The position numbers and the translations under genes are program-made. A DNA stretch of 32,421 nucleotides from a virus, in the IMG/VR virus record IMGVR_UViG_3300005265_000063, positions 1 through 32,421 of that record. One strand, written 5' to 3'. The notes under the pieces are model-generated. The model had not been told where the DNA came from. It did no database searches and was given only the letters and a program-made list of their open reading frames with translations. This document shows, piece after piece, positions 1-6,709 of the stretch; position 1 is the stretch's first letter; each line of letters begins with the position of its first letter.

Positions 1-104
1 CGGGCAGGCCTTCCTAACCTCTAGAAGTTTCTCATAAATGTTCTTTGAATTTTTCTTAGCGTTATTCTTTGGCATGACCTCCTCCATCTAATTTTTGGCA
101 CTCC
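1..104. repeat. terminal direct repeat, left copy (circular closure)
   Basis: Bases 1-104 are identical to 32318-32421. The repeat lies inside genes: it holds the 5' end of the ERF gene (the 25 codons at 75-1) and the 3' end of the Cas4-like gene. Both reading frames continue correctly if the ends are joined. This is what an assembly overlap of a circular or circularly permuted genome looks like. A genuine 104-bp terminal repeat is possible but would cut through two genes. Confidence 0.9.
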
Positions 105-859
105 TCAAAGACCTCACAAAACCGGGGATCACACCGCCGGCCACTCCAAGACTCCACTTCATTGCATTTTGGAGCGTAGCCGTCCTTAAGGGCCTTGAGA
201 AGGGCCTCTCGTTTTCGTTGAAGATAACTTTTCACCTCATTATCGTCTAACCTTGGGATTTCAATCAAATTCAAGTTGCGCTCAATACCTCGTTTGCTGG
301 CTATCCACAAATGGGCACCCTCCTTGCAAATGGCCACAAGGGTGAGTTTGGTGATTGGAAAACCATATTGCTCAAACAGGATGCGGTACGCATTAAGCTG
401 CATCGTTACATCAAATAAGTCCTCGCCAGCCTTGGCCTTGGCAATCTTGAACGAACCCCAAAATTTCCATTCAACCAGCTCGTAGAAACCTGGGTTGTTC
501 TCATCCTCACTCAACATATCGGGAATGCCAGAGACAATGTCGTTCCTTAGTGGTTCCTCTGCGAGGATGTTGTCACAAAATATCTCCGCAGCCAATCGAT
601 TATGCGAAAGAGAACCGATGGCCGCAAACGCCTCATGGTCTGGATCCACGGTGTAATCGGTTAAGATTTTTAGGGCTGCCAGGCGAGTGCCTTCCAGTAG
701 CTGTGTTACAGATGGTCTTCCAGTCCATGGGCGCTCTGTGGCAACCAGTTTTAGATAAGAGAGTGGAACACACCGCTTCTGTAATCGACACCCTCCCCGC
801 TTTAGGCAATCTTCGATCTTGACCTTCTCACCGTCTGGGCATCTAAAATATGTCTTCAT
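62..859 (-). CDS. Cas4/RecB-like PD-(D/E)XK exonuclease with two cysteine clusters
   Basis: 265 aa. The nuclease core is visible as H86, then D114 in GIPDML, E130-x-K132 in ELVEWK, and Q154-x3-Y158 in QLNAY, the order used by RecB/Cas4-type nucleases that resect DNA ends. Four cysteines near the N-terminus (C7, C18, C24, C30) and four near the C-terminus (C232, C243, C248, C254) suggest one or two metal or Fe-S centres; Cas4 proteins normally use one plus three. The ATG at 859 was chosen because GGAGG lies 7 nt upstream; an upstream ATG at 886 lacks this. Its stop overlaps the start of the ERF annealing protein across the circular junction, a classic phage exonuclease/annealase pair. It probably supplies 3' overhangs for that partner. 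Confidence 0.8.
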   Translation of the reverse strand: MKTYFRCPDGEKVKIEDCLKRGGCRLQKRCVPLSYLKLVATERPWTGRPSVTQLLEGTRLAALKILTDYTVDPDHEAFAAIGSLSHNRLAAEIFCDNILAEEPLRNDIVSGIPDMLSEDENNPGFYELVEWKFWGSFKIAKAKAGEDLFDVTMQLNAYRILFEQYGFPITKLTLVAICKEGAHLWIASKRGIERNLNLIEIPRLDDNEVKSYLQRKREALLKALKDGYAPKCNEVESWSGRRCDPRFCEVFEECQKLDGGGHAKE

Positions 860-1391
860 TGGATTTCCTCCTGTACCATTCATCAACTTCTTCCTGGGTC
901 ATAACTTTTCCAAACACAATGCGTTTGCCGTCAAAGCCCAAGGGAAAGAAACCAATGCGTCTGGTTTTGTTAAAGACCTTCTGTGCAAACTGCCGTTCTT
1001 CTAGAGACAGGGCAATCGACGATGAGCCCATTTGGGAGATTTGGTGACCACGCTTAACGAATTTTAGCAAAATCTCATATTCCTTGCTATCCCTGGGCGG
1101 CAACAGCTGATCCAATTCTTGCCAGGTGCCAATGCGTTCAATTTCATGTTTTGGTGGACGCCGGAATGTGTCAAGCTGGCCGGTGTAGTGGATTTCCACA
1201 ACTCGCCTCAGCTCGCTAGGTGAGGGGAGATGGGTCTTCTCCATGGTCCACCACTCCAGGGCATCGGAGAGAACCTCTTTGGGAAATTGGGCCACGGCCT
1301 CAAAGTACTTTTCGATTCGTTTGGATGAGACCTTGCCGGGAAAGTAATCCAGGAATGGACGAAAGATTTTGATGAAATCATGTTTTTCCAT
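843..1391 (-). CDS. probable replication accessory protein (helicase-loader-like)
   Basis: 182 aa. The N-terminal 60 residues (KIFRPFLDYFPG, then a Y-F-x-A-x2-FP pattern and LPSPSEL) resemble the short helical region of phage replication proteins that load or regulate a replicative helicase. The remainder is unassigned. The ATG at 1391 follows GAGGAG with 7 nt spacing; a longer frame from 1418 lacks a site. It overlaps the replication-type gene upstream by 14 nt and the nuclease gene downstream by 17 nt. The functional call is family-level pattern memory only. Confidence 0.5.
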   Translation of the reverse strand: MEKHDFIKIFRPFLDYFPGKVSSKRIEKYFEAVAQFPKEVLSDALEWWTMEKTHLPSPSELRRVVEIHYTGQLDTFRRPPKHEIERIGTWQELDQLLPPRDSKEYEILLKFVKRGHQISQMGSSSIALSLEERQFAQKVFNKTRRIGFFPLGFDGKRIVFGKVMTQEEVDEWYRRKSNEDIF

Positions 1392-1791
1392 TGGCAAACT
1401 CCTCAAAGGCTTTTTCATTGTCCTTCAAATAGTCCTCAGCATGGAAATTCTCTAGCAGAAACCTGTCCAGTCCATTCTTGCGGCTAAGAAATTGATCCAG
1501 CGTCCATTTGTGTGTCCAGTAGTACTGGACACCGAACAGGACGGTGGCATAATTTTCAATTGCAGTCTTGATTTCCTCAAGTGAGTATAACTTCAAGGCC
1601 GCATTGATATGCCGAGCCATCTTCTCAAAGTTTCGGTGAGTGATAATTCGTTTGGAGTTCCAGAACTGGAAAATCTCCTTGGCAGCCGAGTTGTCCTTTC
1701 TGTGTGGTTTGGATTTACCATTGAGGTGGTTTAAAATGTAGCTCACATCGTTCAGGATTCGTTTGAGTCTTCTGGTGACCTCCTCGTCCAT
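1378..1791 (-). CDS. probable phage replication/primosome protein
   Basis: 137 aa. The C-terminal half has a Tyr-Trp-x-His-x-Trp-x-Leu-x2-Phe-Leu-x-Arg-x-Asn pattern (about residues 92-106) followed by GLDRFLLENF. This is the tail found on many phage DnaD-like or helicase-loader proteins. The N-terminal third is basic and could bind DNA. The ATG follows an AGGAGGAGG site. It sits directly before another replication-type protein and, beyond that, the exonuclease/annealase pair, so a role in replication or recombination is likely. Confidence 0.5.
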   Translation of the reverse strand: MDEEVTRRLKRILNDVSYILNHLNGKSKPHRKDNSAAKEIFQFWNSKRIITHRNFEKMARHINAALKLYSLEEIKTAIENYATVLFGVQYYWTHKWTLDQFLSRKNGLDRFLLENFHAEDYLKDNEKAFEEFANGKT

Positions 1792-1940
1792 GCCTCCTCC
1801 TTAGCACATTTTTCTAGATTTGTCAAGTCACTTTGAGGTGACAATTTCCAATCCGCTCTAAGTGGTGCCTCCCAGAGCCAGACTGCTAGTGCCGGCTTGG
1901 TGCTCCAAAAGTAGGCGTCAATGAGGAGATGGATTCTCAT
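1752..1940 (-). CDS. small hypothetical protein (uncertain)
   Basis: 62 aa, starting at an ATG placed 5 nt after GGAGG, which is the main support. It overlaps the preceding small gene by 23 nt and the next gene by 40 nt. The N-terminal half is rich in aromatic residues (AYFWSTKPALAVWLW), the C-terminal half is polar. No family is recognised. The overlaps are longer than usual here, so it could be a chance frame over an intergenic region carrying regulatory repeats. Confidence 0.35.
   Translation of the reverse strand: MRIHLLIDAYFWSTKPALAVWLWEAPLRADWKLSPQSDLTNLEKCAKEEAWTRRSPEDSNES
1798..1844 (-). promoter_or_regulatory. promoter/operator-like element, copy 1
   Basis: On the minus strand TTGACA (1826-1821) is followed after 17 nt by TAAGGA, preceded by TGTGC. 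A close match with the same boxes occurs at 17366-17395. Next to it, plus-strand GTCAC (1827-1831) and GTGAC (1838-1842) form a short dyad. The second box overlaps the ribosome-binding site of the gene starting at 1791, which argues against an ordinary promoter; it could be an operator or a translational control element. Confidence 0.3.
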
Positions 1941-2076
1941 CCTTTCCTCCGTATAACTTGACCAAATTCTCGATATACTGCTTGAGCAGTTCGCTTGGAT
2001 CAATTTTGTACAAATTGCAGAGGTGCAAAAATGTAGCCCAAACCCGATCCTCTAACGAAATGGTTAGATTAGTCAT
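1918..2076 (-). CDS. small ribbon-helix-helix-like protein
   Basis: 52 aa. Residues 1-10 (MTNLTISLED) look like the beta strand of ribbon-helix-helix DNA-binding proteins, followed by two predicted helices, the second ending in LLKQYIENLVKLYGG. The ATG at 2076 lies 5 nt after GGAGG. The upstream frame extension to 2127 has no such site and overlaps the previous gene. It would be a candidate regulator of the dyad-bearing gap just downstream, by position only. Confidence 0.55.
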   Translation of the reverse strand: MTNLTISLEDRVWATFLHLCNLYKIDPSELLKQYIENLVKLYGGKDENPSPH

Positions 2077-2077
2077 C

Positions 2078-2716
2078 TTAACCTCCTGCCTTGATGTATG
2101 CCTCCATATTAAAACCCATACCCTCATGATCTAGAGGTATGGATAAATTAGCAAGTGGCTCAAACGAGTCGTAGTACTGGCCACAGTGTGGGAGTTTCGC
2201 TTCATACTCAACAATGAGTTTTTCAAGGCAGAATGGCCTGAAGCCTCGAATGTATGTGAGTCCCCTGATCTTCACTGGTTTGCTTAACAGAACCAACTCG
2301 CCTCCAACCATGGCTTTGTGATCCTTTGTTATTCTTTCTGCAACCTCTTCAAGACGTGTGAATGGAGAAAGACCGCAACAGGCAGAAATTGTGTATCGGC
2401 CACAGAGCTTGTCAACCGTTTCATTCATGGGCGTCCAGACGATGTCTAATCGATCGGCTAACAGGTCCTTTAGACCTTTGGCAAATAATGTGGAGATTTT
2501 AAACCAGCCAAAGATTTTGCAGCTAGCTTTTCGTGAGCGGGCAAGGAGTACAATATCACCCCAGCGCATTTGCCGAAGGACATGTGGGGCCACTCGTCTG
2601 GAGACACCTAACCGCCGTGCCTCCTTGATAAACTTGGAGGTGGAGTAATACTCCTTACCCAGGAAGTGAATCCAACAGCGGCCTACGCGCTGGTACGCTT
2701 GTTTGAGTGCGTCCAT
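2078..2716 (-). CDS. hypothetical protein
   Basis: 212 aa, not recognised. Residues about 23-70 (YYSTSKFIKEARRLGVSRRV onward to MRWGDIVLLA) look like a compact helical segment followed by strands, and several cysteines are scattered in the middle (C67, C106, C115-C116). The second of two adjacent ATGs was chosen because it has a 5-nt spacing to GGAGG; the first would have only 2 nt. Translation is probably coupled to the membrane protein upstream, whose stop overlaps the start. Confidence 0.6.
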   Translation of the reverse strand: MDALKQAYQRVGRCWIHFLGKEYYSTSKFIKEARRLGVSRRVAPHVLRQMRWGDIVLLARSRKASCKIFGWFKISTLFAKGLKDLLADRLDIVWTPMNETVDKLCGRYTISACCGLSPFTRLEEVAERITKDHKAMVGGELVLLSKPVKIRGLTYIRGFRPFCLEKLIVEYEAKLPHCGQYYDSFEPLANLSIPLDHEGMGFNMEAYIKAGG

Positions 2717-3225
2717 CATTTCCTCCCAACCTGGATTATTACCTTTTTGTCCCGAACTACCACTTTGCCTTTAATGAGCACGGGCAGCTCAGGAATGTCT
2801 TTCATTTGAACCACAACTTTGCCGTTGATCAGCATGTATCCGTATTTGCCTCGTTTAATCTCCTTGGGCTTAAAGTAGAATGTGATTACCCTGCCTTCAA
2901 ACAACTCCGGTTGATGTGCAAATGCTAGAGCATCCAGAGTGGCCAAATATCGCTTTGTGGCCTTAGACCAGGCCTTGTAGGAAACATACGAGAGCGGCTG
3001 AACCCAGCCCAGAATTCGGTTGATTGTGTCCAGAGTGGAATTAATAGACCTGAGAACATCATTGTTGTCCTTGACACTGCCCCAGTCCTCGGCGTCTACA
3101 GCGGCGAAATTGGAGAAGACGCACAATTGGCAGCTCTCCTCCAGGATAAACAAAGAGAAGGTGATTAGGCCCATAACGGAGAGCACCAAAAATGCCCAGG
3201 ACAGCGGTGATCGATTTCGCCACAT
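2716..3225 (-). CDS. single-pass membrane protein, unknown function
   Basis: 169 aa. One strong transmembrane segment at about residues 8-28 (LSWAFLVLSVMGLITFSLFI) follows a basic start, so the body should be extracytoplasmic if it is an N-terminal anchor. Two cysteines (C32, C35) sit just past the membrane. The last 60 residues alternate basic and hydrophobic positions and look like a beta domain. GAGGAG lies 8 nt before the ATG. It could be a cell-envelope or superinfection factor, but nothing in the sequence decides this. Confidence 0.6.
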   Translation of the reverse strand: MWRNRSPLSWAFLVLSVMGLITFSLFILEESCQLCVFSNFAAVDAEDWGSVKDNNDVLRSINSTLDTINRILGWVQPLSYVSYKAWSKATKRYLATLDALAFAHQPELFEGRVITFYFKPKEIKRGKYGYMLINGKVVVQMKDIPELPVLIKGKVVVRDKKVIIQVGRK

Positions 3226-3440
3226 TACCGAATCTCCTCTGGATTTTTGATCGTGTTGGCCACAACCTGGAAAAACTTATCAATTTCCTCCTTGGTGCGA
3301 AAGTAGAAGCTCACCTGAATATTCCCAACTTCAACGCTTACAGCGAAAAACTCAGGCCGGTGGAAATGTTTGCATTCCACAGCGGCCTCCTTTTCTGGTT
3401 CAGGTCCAAACTGGACAACGATGGATACATTTTCTCTCAT
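3225..3440 (-). CDS. small hypothetical protein
   Basis: 71 aa with GGAGG 5 nt before the ATG. The pattern is strand-strand-strand-helix (VSIVVQFG, FFAVSVEVG, IQVSFYFR, then KEEIDKFFQVVANTI). A neighbouring small gene (3452-3625) also opens with a V-V-Q-F strand, so the two may be distant relatives. No function recognised. Confidence 0.6.
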   Translation of the reverse strand: MRENVSIVVQFGPEPEKEAAVECKHFHRPEFFAVSVEVGNIQVSFYFRTKEEIDKFFQVVANTIKNPEEIR

Positions 3441-3451
3441 TTTGTCCTCCT

Positions 3452-3625
3452 TTACTTGGATTCTTTAAGCCGCACCTTGATGGTTGGCTTCTTCTTAATG
3501 CCAATGAAGGAAAACACCTGGGCAGCCTCTTTTTCGGCTTTTTCCAAGGCTTCCTTCTTATTTGCGGCTTCTATTTCAAACTGAACAACTAAACCGTAAC
3601 AATTTGCATTGACCTCAAACAGCAT
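3452..3625 (-). CDS. small hypothetical protein (57 aa)
   Basis: 57 aa, below the usual 60-codon cutoff. It starts MLFEVNANCYGLVVQFEIEA and has GGAGG 5 nt before the ATG. A helix rich in Lys, Glu and Ala (ANKKEALEKAEKEAAQ) follows the first strands, and the end is basic (KKKPTIKVRLKESK). It fills the otherwise empty gap between its neighbours and overlaps the previous gene by 37 nt. The site, orientation and codon pattern match the surrounding real genes. Confidence 0.6.
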   Translation of the reverse strand: MLFEVNANCYGLVVQFEIEAANKKEALEKAEKEAAQVFSFIGIKKKPTIKVRLKESK

Positions 3626-3912
3626 TTGTTCCTCCTAGTCTTTTTGGTCTTCAATCTTCTCTTGACTTCTTTAAGCTCCATGAGCCGTCCCCATCGGTCG
3701 GGCTCATGGGAATGCTTCCTGAGATATTCCATACGTTCCTCTATGTATCGGCAGACCTCTCCAAGCTGTTCGGTGGACTGCTCAATTTTAGCCGAGTGAC
3801 ATAGCTTTTTCAAAACTCTTGAGATTGGGATTCCAGAAGCCTGCCTGAGAGCGTAGAGGATCTTCATCTCCTCATCCGTTAAGGCTGAGCATGGCCATGG
3901 GTATTTGGTCAT
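3589..3912 (-). CDS. small basic helical protein, possibly DNA-binding
   Basis: 107 aa with GGAGG 7 nt before the ATG. The N-terminal half (TDEEMKILYALRQASGIPIS RVLK region) reads as helix-turn-helix-like, and the rest is a charged helix ending in a basic stretch (RLKTKKTRRNK). Its start overlaps the end of the previous gene by 4 nt. A small regulator is possible. No family recognised. Confidence 0.55.
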   Translation of the reverse strand: MTKYPWPCSALTDEEMKILYALRQASGIPISRVLKKLCHSAKIEQSTEQLGEVCRYIEERMEYLRKHSHEPDRWGRLMELKEVKRRLKTKKTRRNKCCLRSMQIVTV

Positions 3913-4121
3913 GGCTTCTCCTCCTTAATTCGTTTGTCCATTAAGATTATTCTCAATTTTTCATTGAAGGCTTTGTGGCAGTAGTCGAATAACTGAACGG
4001 CTGCATCTAACAACCGCCGTTTGCGCAGCTCCGTTATGAGTTCGTCCTCGTTTTCTGGTGTGTAGGAGAAGACATAAAGCTCTAACAACCTCTCATCTGA
4101 TATATTTTCCAAGGAATTCAT
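3909..4121 (-). CDS. small hypothetical protein
   Basis: 70 aa, entirely helical by composition and acidic in the first half (SDERLLELYVF, ENEDELITELRKRR). GGAGG is 7 nt upstream of the ATG (GGAGGAAAAGCC). It overlaps both neighbours by 4 nt, which suggests translational coupling. No function recognised. Confidence 0.6.
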   Translation of the reverse strand: MNSLENISDERLLELYVFSYTPENEDELITELRKRRLLDAAVQLFDYCHKAFNEKLRIILMDKRIKEEKP

Positions 4122-4393
4122 GGCTTTTCCTCCTCAAGTTCTGCGGCGTTCCATGCCGCTGCAACTTTCTGGGCATCCTCGGCATCGGTGGTGAAAATTG
4201 CGGCAACGTCCTGTCCTGAGATTGGTTCCAGCAGTTGGAATACATCAACGATGTCAGCAATGTCCTCTAGGAAATCCCTAAAGCCCTTCAAAGGCAGCTT
4301 AACTGCTCCGGCATTGGTGCCGCCGTACTCAAAATGAATCGTAACCAGCTCCTTTACAACGGCCAATCTAAACTTTGTCTGGAATAGGTTCAT
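4118..4393 (-). CDS. small hypothetical protein
   Basis: 91 aa. The start at 4393 has GGAGG 6 nt upstream; the frame is open further upstream but inside the previous gene. It shows beta strands (LAVVKELVTIHFEYGG) followed by an acidic helix (FRDFLEDIADIVDVFQLL) and an acidic C-terminus. Overlaps its upstream neighbour by 26 nt. No family recognised. Confidence 0.55.
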   Translation of the reverse strand: MNLFQTKFRLAVVKELVTIHFEYGGTNAGAVKLPLKGFRDFLEDIADIVDVFQLLEPISGQDVAAIFTTDAEDAQKVAAAWNAAELEEEKP

Positions 4394-4628
4394 CCTCATC
4401 CTCCTCGGATGAATCCACCGCTGCCAAGATGCCATCAACAATGGCATTCACGGTGGCGTCGTTCCACCGATACAACTTTGCATCTTTGATGAGATTTAGA
4501 AAGGCATTATCTGGCGTAATGCAGTTGTGCACGGTGCCTAGGAAATTCTCCACAGCAATTTCTCTGACGTCCGGCCTGGTAGCAAATTCCTTGATTTGCT
4601 CAAGGGACAATGGTTTAAGCCGATACAT
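4368..4628 (-). CDS. small acidic hypothetical protein
   Basis: 86 aa, start chosen at 4628 with GGAGG 5 nt upstream. The C-terminus is strongly acidic (DSSEEDEDEPIPDKV). The remainder looks helical. It lies in the run of small early genes after SSB. No function recognised. Confidence 0.55.
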   Translation of the reverse strand: MYRLKPLSLEQIKEFATRPDVREIAVENFLGTVHNCITPDNAFLNLIKDAKLYRWNDATVNAIVDGILAAVDSSEEDEDEPIPDKV

Positions 4629-4674
4629 CGAAACCTCCTTTGGCCCCGGAGGGCTACTCCAGGGCCTGGATTTC

Positions 4675-5001
4675 TTAGCGAACAACTTTGATGATGTTGT
4701 AGACTACCCTGCCTCTGTAGAATTTCTTATCAGCAATGGCCTTGAGAGTGTCACCGGGCTTGATGTTCCTTAATGCCTGAACCTGGTGAGGACGAAAGGC
4801 AGTAACCACAACATCCTTTTCATACTGAATGCCGTTTAACTGGCGCTGCTCAGTGATGATGATCCTCACATACTGCTTGCCGGATTTGGTGAGATATACG
4901 CCGGCTTTCTTCACGGTTGCGGTTAGGAGAACATCCTTGGAAAAGGCAGCTGCTGGAATAAGCAGGGCAACGATTAAGAAGAACACCGATAGTTTCTTCA
5001 A
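4675..5001 (-). CDS. secreted OB-fold-like protein with signal peptide
   Basis: 108 aa from a TTG start with GGAGGTG 7 nt upstream. The N-terminus is a signal peptide: KK, a hydrophobic core (LSVFFLIVALLIPAAA) and a likely cleavage after AFS (residue 21). The mature part, about 87 residues, is a run of beta strands (LLTATVKKAGVYL, QYVRIIITEQR, KDVVVTAF, DTLKAIADKKF, VYNIIKVV) that reads like a small OB fold, the same fold class as SSB encoded directly upstream. Export of such a protein by a phage is unusual. The fold assignment is inference. Confidence 0.6.
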   Translation of the reverse strand: MKKLSVFFLIVALLIPAAAFSKDVLLTATVKKAGVYLTKSGKQYVRIIITEQRQLNGIQYEKDVVVTAFRPHQVQALRNIKPGDTLKAIADKKFYRGRVVYNIIKVVR

Positions 5002-5026
5002 TCTTCTTCACCTCCTTTCTGTGGAA

Positions 5027-5374
5027 TTAAAATGGAGCCTCCTCGGCCTCCTGAGTTTCCCTCTTGCTGCCTAAAAATTGAATTCGATTAGCAATAACTT
5101 CTACTCGAGATCTTTTCTCTCCGTCTTCGGTCTCCCAGCTAGATTGTGCTAATGAACCTTGAACAGCAATCTGCCTGCCCTTTTCAAGGAATTCATTGCA
5201 GGTCTCGGCCAATTTGCCAAAACAAACAATGCGGAACCAGTGGGTGCGTTCCTCACCACTAGAACGAATATCGGAGACGGCCACATTGAGATTGCAAACA
5301 GCGGTGCCATTTGGGGTATAACGCAACTCAGGATCGGTGCCTAGCCTGCCAACTAACACCACGGAATTGATCAT
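5027..5374 (-). CDS. ssb: single-stranded DNA-binding protein
   Basis: 115 aa. The OB-fold hallmarks are clear: MINSVVLVGRLGTDPELRYT, then an H-W-F-x-I-V-x-FG strand, EFLEKGRQIAVQGSL and a closing strand ending FLG. The tail is short and acidic and ends EEAPF, close to the DDDIPF-type tip by which bacterial SSB recruits repair proteins. At 115 aa it is shorter than cellular SSB (about 160-180 aa) because the linker is nearly absent. A GGAGGTG site precedes the ATG. It should coat phage ssDNA during replication and work with the ERF/exonuclease pair. Confidence 0.95.
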   Translation of the reverse strand: MINSVVLVGRLGTDPELRYTPNGTAVCNLNVAVSDIRSSGEERTHWFRIVCFGKLAETCNEFLEKGRQIAVQGSLAQSSWETEDGEKRSRVEVIANRIQFLGSKRETQEAEEAPF

Positions 5375-5406
5375 GGCTTATCACCTCCTTTCAATTTGAG
5401 TCAACT

Positions 5407-5592
5407 TCAATCTTCTTTGACATAGAAGACCAGCAACACTAAATCGCCAGCATAACCAGGCTGAGGATTTGGGTCAATGGCCAATTTGGCATCAACTACT
5501 CTAACTTCAGGGTGTGTAGCAACCCAGTGATTAAACAAAGACTCCGTTTTGGTGGGAGGAGAATAGAAAATCTTTAATTTTAGCCCTTGCAT
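5407..5592 (-). CDS. small hypothetical protein
   Basis: 61 aa with a GGAGGTG site 7 nt before the ATG. Two beta segments (LKLKIFYSPP and DLVLLVFYVKED) flank a helix (ESLFNHWVATH). It lies just upstream of SSB in the transcript. Not recognised. Confidence 0.55.
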   Translation of the reverse strand: MQGLKLKIFYSPPTKTESLFNHWVATHPEVRVVDAKLAIDPNPQPGYAGDLVLLVFYVKED

Positions 5593-5693
5593 CCGTATTC
5601 ACCTCCTTTCAATTTGGCATAACTCAAAATTGCGCCGCAGTGTACAAAGTCTGAGCCGAAAGGCTTGGCCGTTAGGCCAACTTGACTTTTCAT
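5580..5693 (-). CDS. very short ORF, uncertain
   Basis: 37 aa (MKSQVGLTAKPFGSDFVHCG onward). Its ATG overlaps, as ATGA, the stop of a 10-codon ORF at 5722-5690 that does have GGAGG 6 nt upstream, so translation could be coupled. The same frame stays open to a GTG at 5768 with no ribosome site. Its last codons cover the ribosome-binding site of the next gene. It may be only a spacer. Confidence 0.25.
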   Translation of the reverse strand: MKSQVGLTAKPFGSDFVHCGAILSYAKLKGGEYGCKG

Positions 5694-5813
5694 AAGAATT
5701 TTGTTAGACAGAGGATAGCCATAAGTGACCTCCTCTCTGGTACCGGTGGGTGTGGCGTCTGCCGGCACCTAACCAGCCAGGCGGGCACTACCGTCCACCC
5801 ACCGGATTCTTCC

Positions 5814-6113
5814 TTATTTTAAGCCTAGCTTTTTGTCCAATTTGTTCAGGTCCCTTACCCACTTCCTGATCAAATGTTTTGGATAAGGTTTGCCATCAAT
5901 CATGCAGTTAGGCCGGCCCAGGTAACTCCACTCAACTAACCAATTCAAGTAAGTGGGTGAAAAGCCGAGGTCTTGGGCGGCCTTTACCGTCTCAGCCCAG
6001 GTAACCTTCTTGGCCTTAGCTGGTGCTATGGGCAATGCCGAGATAAGAAGAAAGAAGATCATAGAAAATATAAGGCCAGAAATTAAAATGGAGGAAAAAT
6101 CTTGGAGTCGCAT
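5814..6113 (-). CDS. secreted or membrane-anchored small protein
   Basis: 99 aa with GGAGGTG 6 nt before the chosen ATG. A hydrophobic stretch at about residues 9-31 (ILISGLIFSMIFFLLISALP) followed by APAKA looks like a signal peptide with possible cleavage near residue 34. The mature region has several aromatic residues (YLNWLVEWSYLG) and a basic helical C-terminus. It is the second exported small protein of the early region. Function unknown. Confidence 0.6.
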   Translation of the reverse strand: MRLQDFSSILISGLIFSMIFFLLISALPIAPAKAKKVTWAETVKAAQDLGFSPTYLNWLVEWSYLGRPNCMIDGKPYPKHLIRKWVRDLNKLDKKLGLK

Positions 6114-6115
6114 CG

Positions 6116-6319
6116 CTAACACCTCCTAGAATTAGAGATTTCACGACAGAACAACTGCTTTTTCTTCTGAGACCAGCATCGCCAAAGGTAGGAGCGTTGA
6201 TGAGAGTTAAGGCAAACACCCTCGGTCTTGAGAAGAAATGCGAAATATTTTAAATCCTGGATAGTGTTGCACTCAGCCAGGTGATTCTTAAAGTTTTCAA
6301 ATTCTTTAGCCGTGTTCAT
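6116..6319 (-). CDS. small hypothetical protein
   Basis: 67 aa with GGAGG 5 nt before the ATG. Helical N-terminus and a basic, cysteine-containing end. A 21-nt stretch at its 3' end (6136-6156) recurs almost unchanged at 6466-6487 ahead of the first gene of the operon. Not recognised. Confidence 0.55.
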   Translation of the reverse strand: MNTAKEFENFKNHLAECNTIQDLKYFAFLLKTEGVCLNSHQRSYLWRCWSQKKKQLFCREISNSRRC

Positions 6320-6447
6320 CTTGACCTCCTTTTGATTTTCACAAAGATAACTGAATACCCTGCAGCGTCAACCAGAGACCAGGGTACTGGAGGCTTAATA
6401 TAAAACGCATGATAAGGTTTGGGACGATAGAGCAAAATTCTCACCAT
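6316..6447 (-). CDS. small hypothetical protein, first gene of the early run (43 aa)
   Basis: 43 aa, below a 60-codon cutoff, starting MVRILLYRPKPYHAFYIKPP. A GGAGG site lies 6 nt upstream, and the stop overlaps the next ATG as ATGA, the coupling seen throughout this genome. The C-terminus is basic (KIKRRSR). It is the first supported gene after the terminator near 6.66 kb, so it probably opens the main transcript. Confidence 0.6.
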   Translation of the reverse strand: MVRILLYRPKPYHAFYIKPPVPWSLVDAAGYSVIFVKIKRRSR

Positions 6448-6640
6448 AGCAGCCTCCTTTCAGTTAGATTTCACGACCAGAACAACTTTTGGTTCAGTTC
6501 TATGACCAAATAGCGGGTTTAGACCCAAACCAATGGAAAATTGAGTTAAGACTTCGGTAGCCAAAGTGTAGGGAGGACGGAGGAGGGTGGTGGGTGGGAA
6601 TGAAACACATCTGCTTATGAAGAATTCATAAGGAGATGTG
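6448..6640 (-). promoter_or_regulatory. intergenic region upstream of the main operon
   Basis: This gap separates a strong terminator from the first early gene, so the main minus-strand promoter should lie here. I see no convincing -35/-10 pair. It contains one copy of a three-copy 19-bp element (6491-6523), the short palindrome GGGTTTAGACCC (6516-6527), a four-tract G-rich run on the plus strand (about 6570-6598), and a near-duplicate of the 3' end of the following gene at 6466-6487. Confidence 0.4.
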
Positions 6641-6643
6641 TGA

Positions 6644-6690
6644 CCTTATTTAAAAAGGCCAAAAAAAAAAGAATTTTTTTGGGCCTGCCC
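6644..6690 (-). terminator. Rho-independent terminator after the 6710-7447 gene
   Basis: Read on the minus strand, a 7-bp stem with a UUCG tetraloop closed by C-G (CTGCC-TTCG-GGCAG core) is followed by a second hairpin, GGCC plus seven A pairing with seven T plus GGCC, and then TTTTT. It begins about 20 nt after the stop of the 6710-7447 gene and should insulate that gene from the early operon. Confidence 0.7.
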
Positions 6691-6709
6691 GAAGGCAGAC
6701 CCGAAAGGC

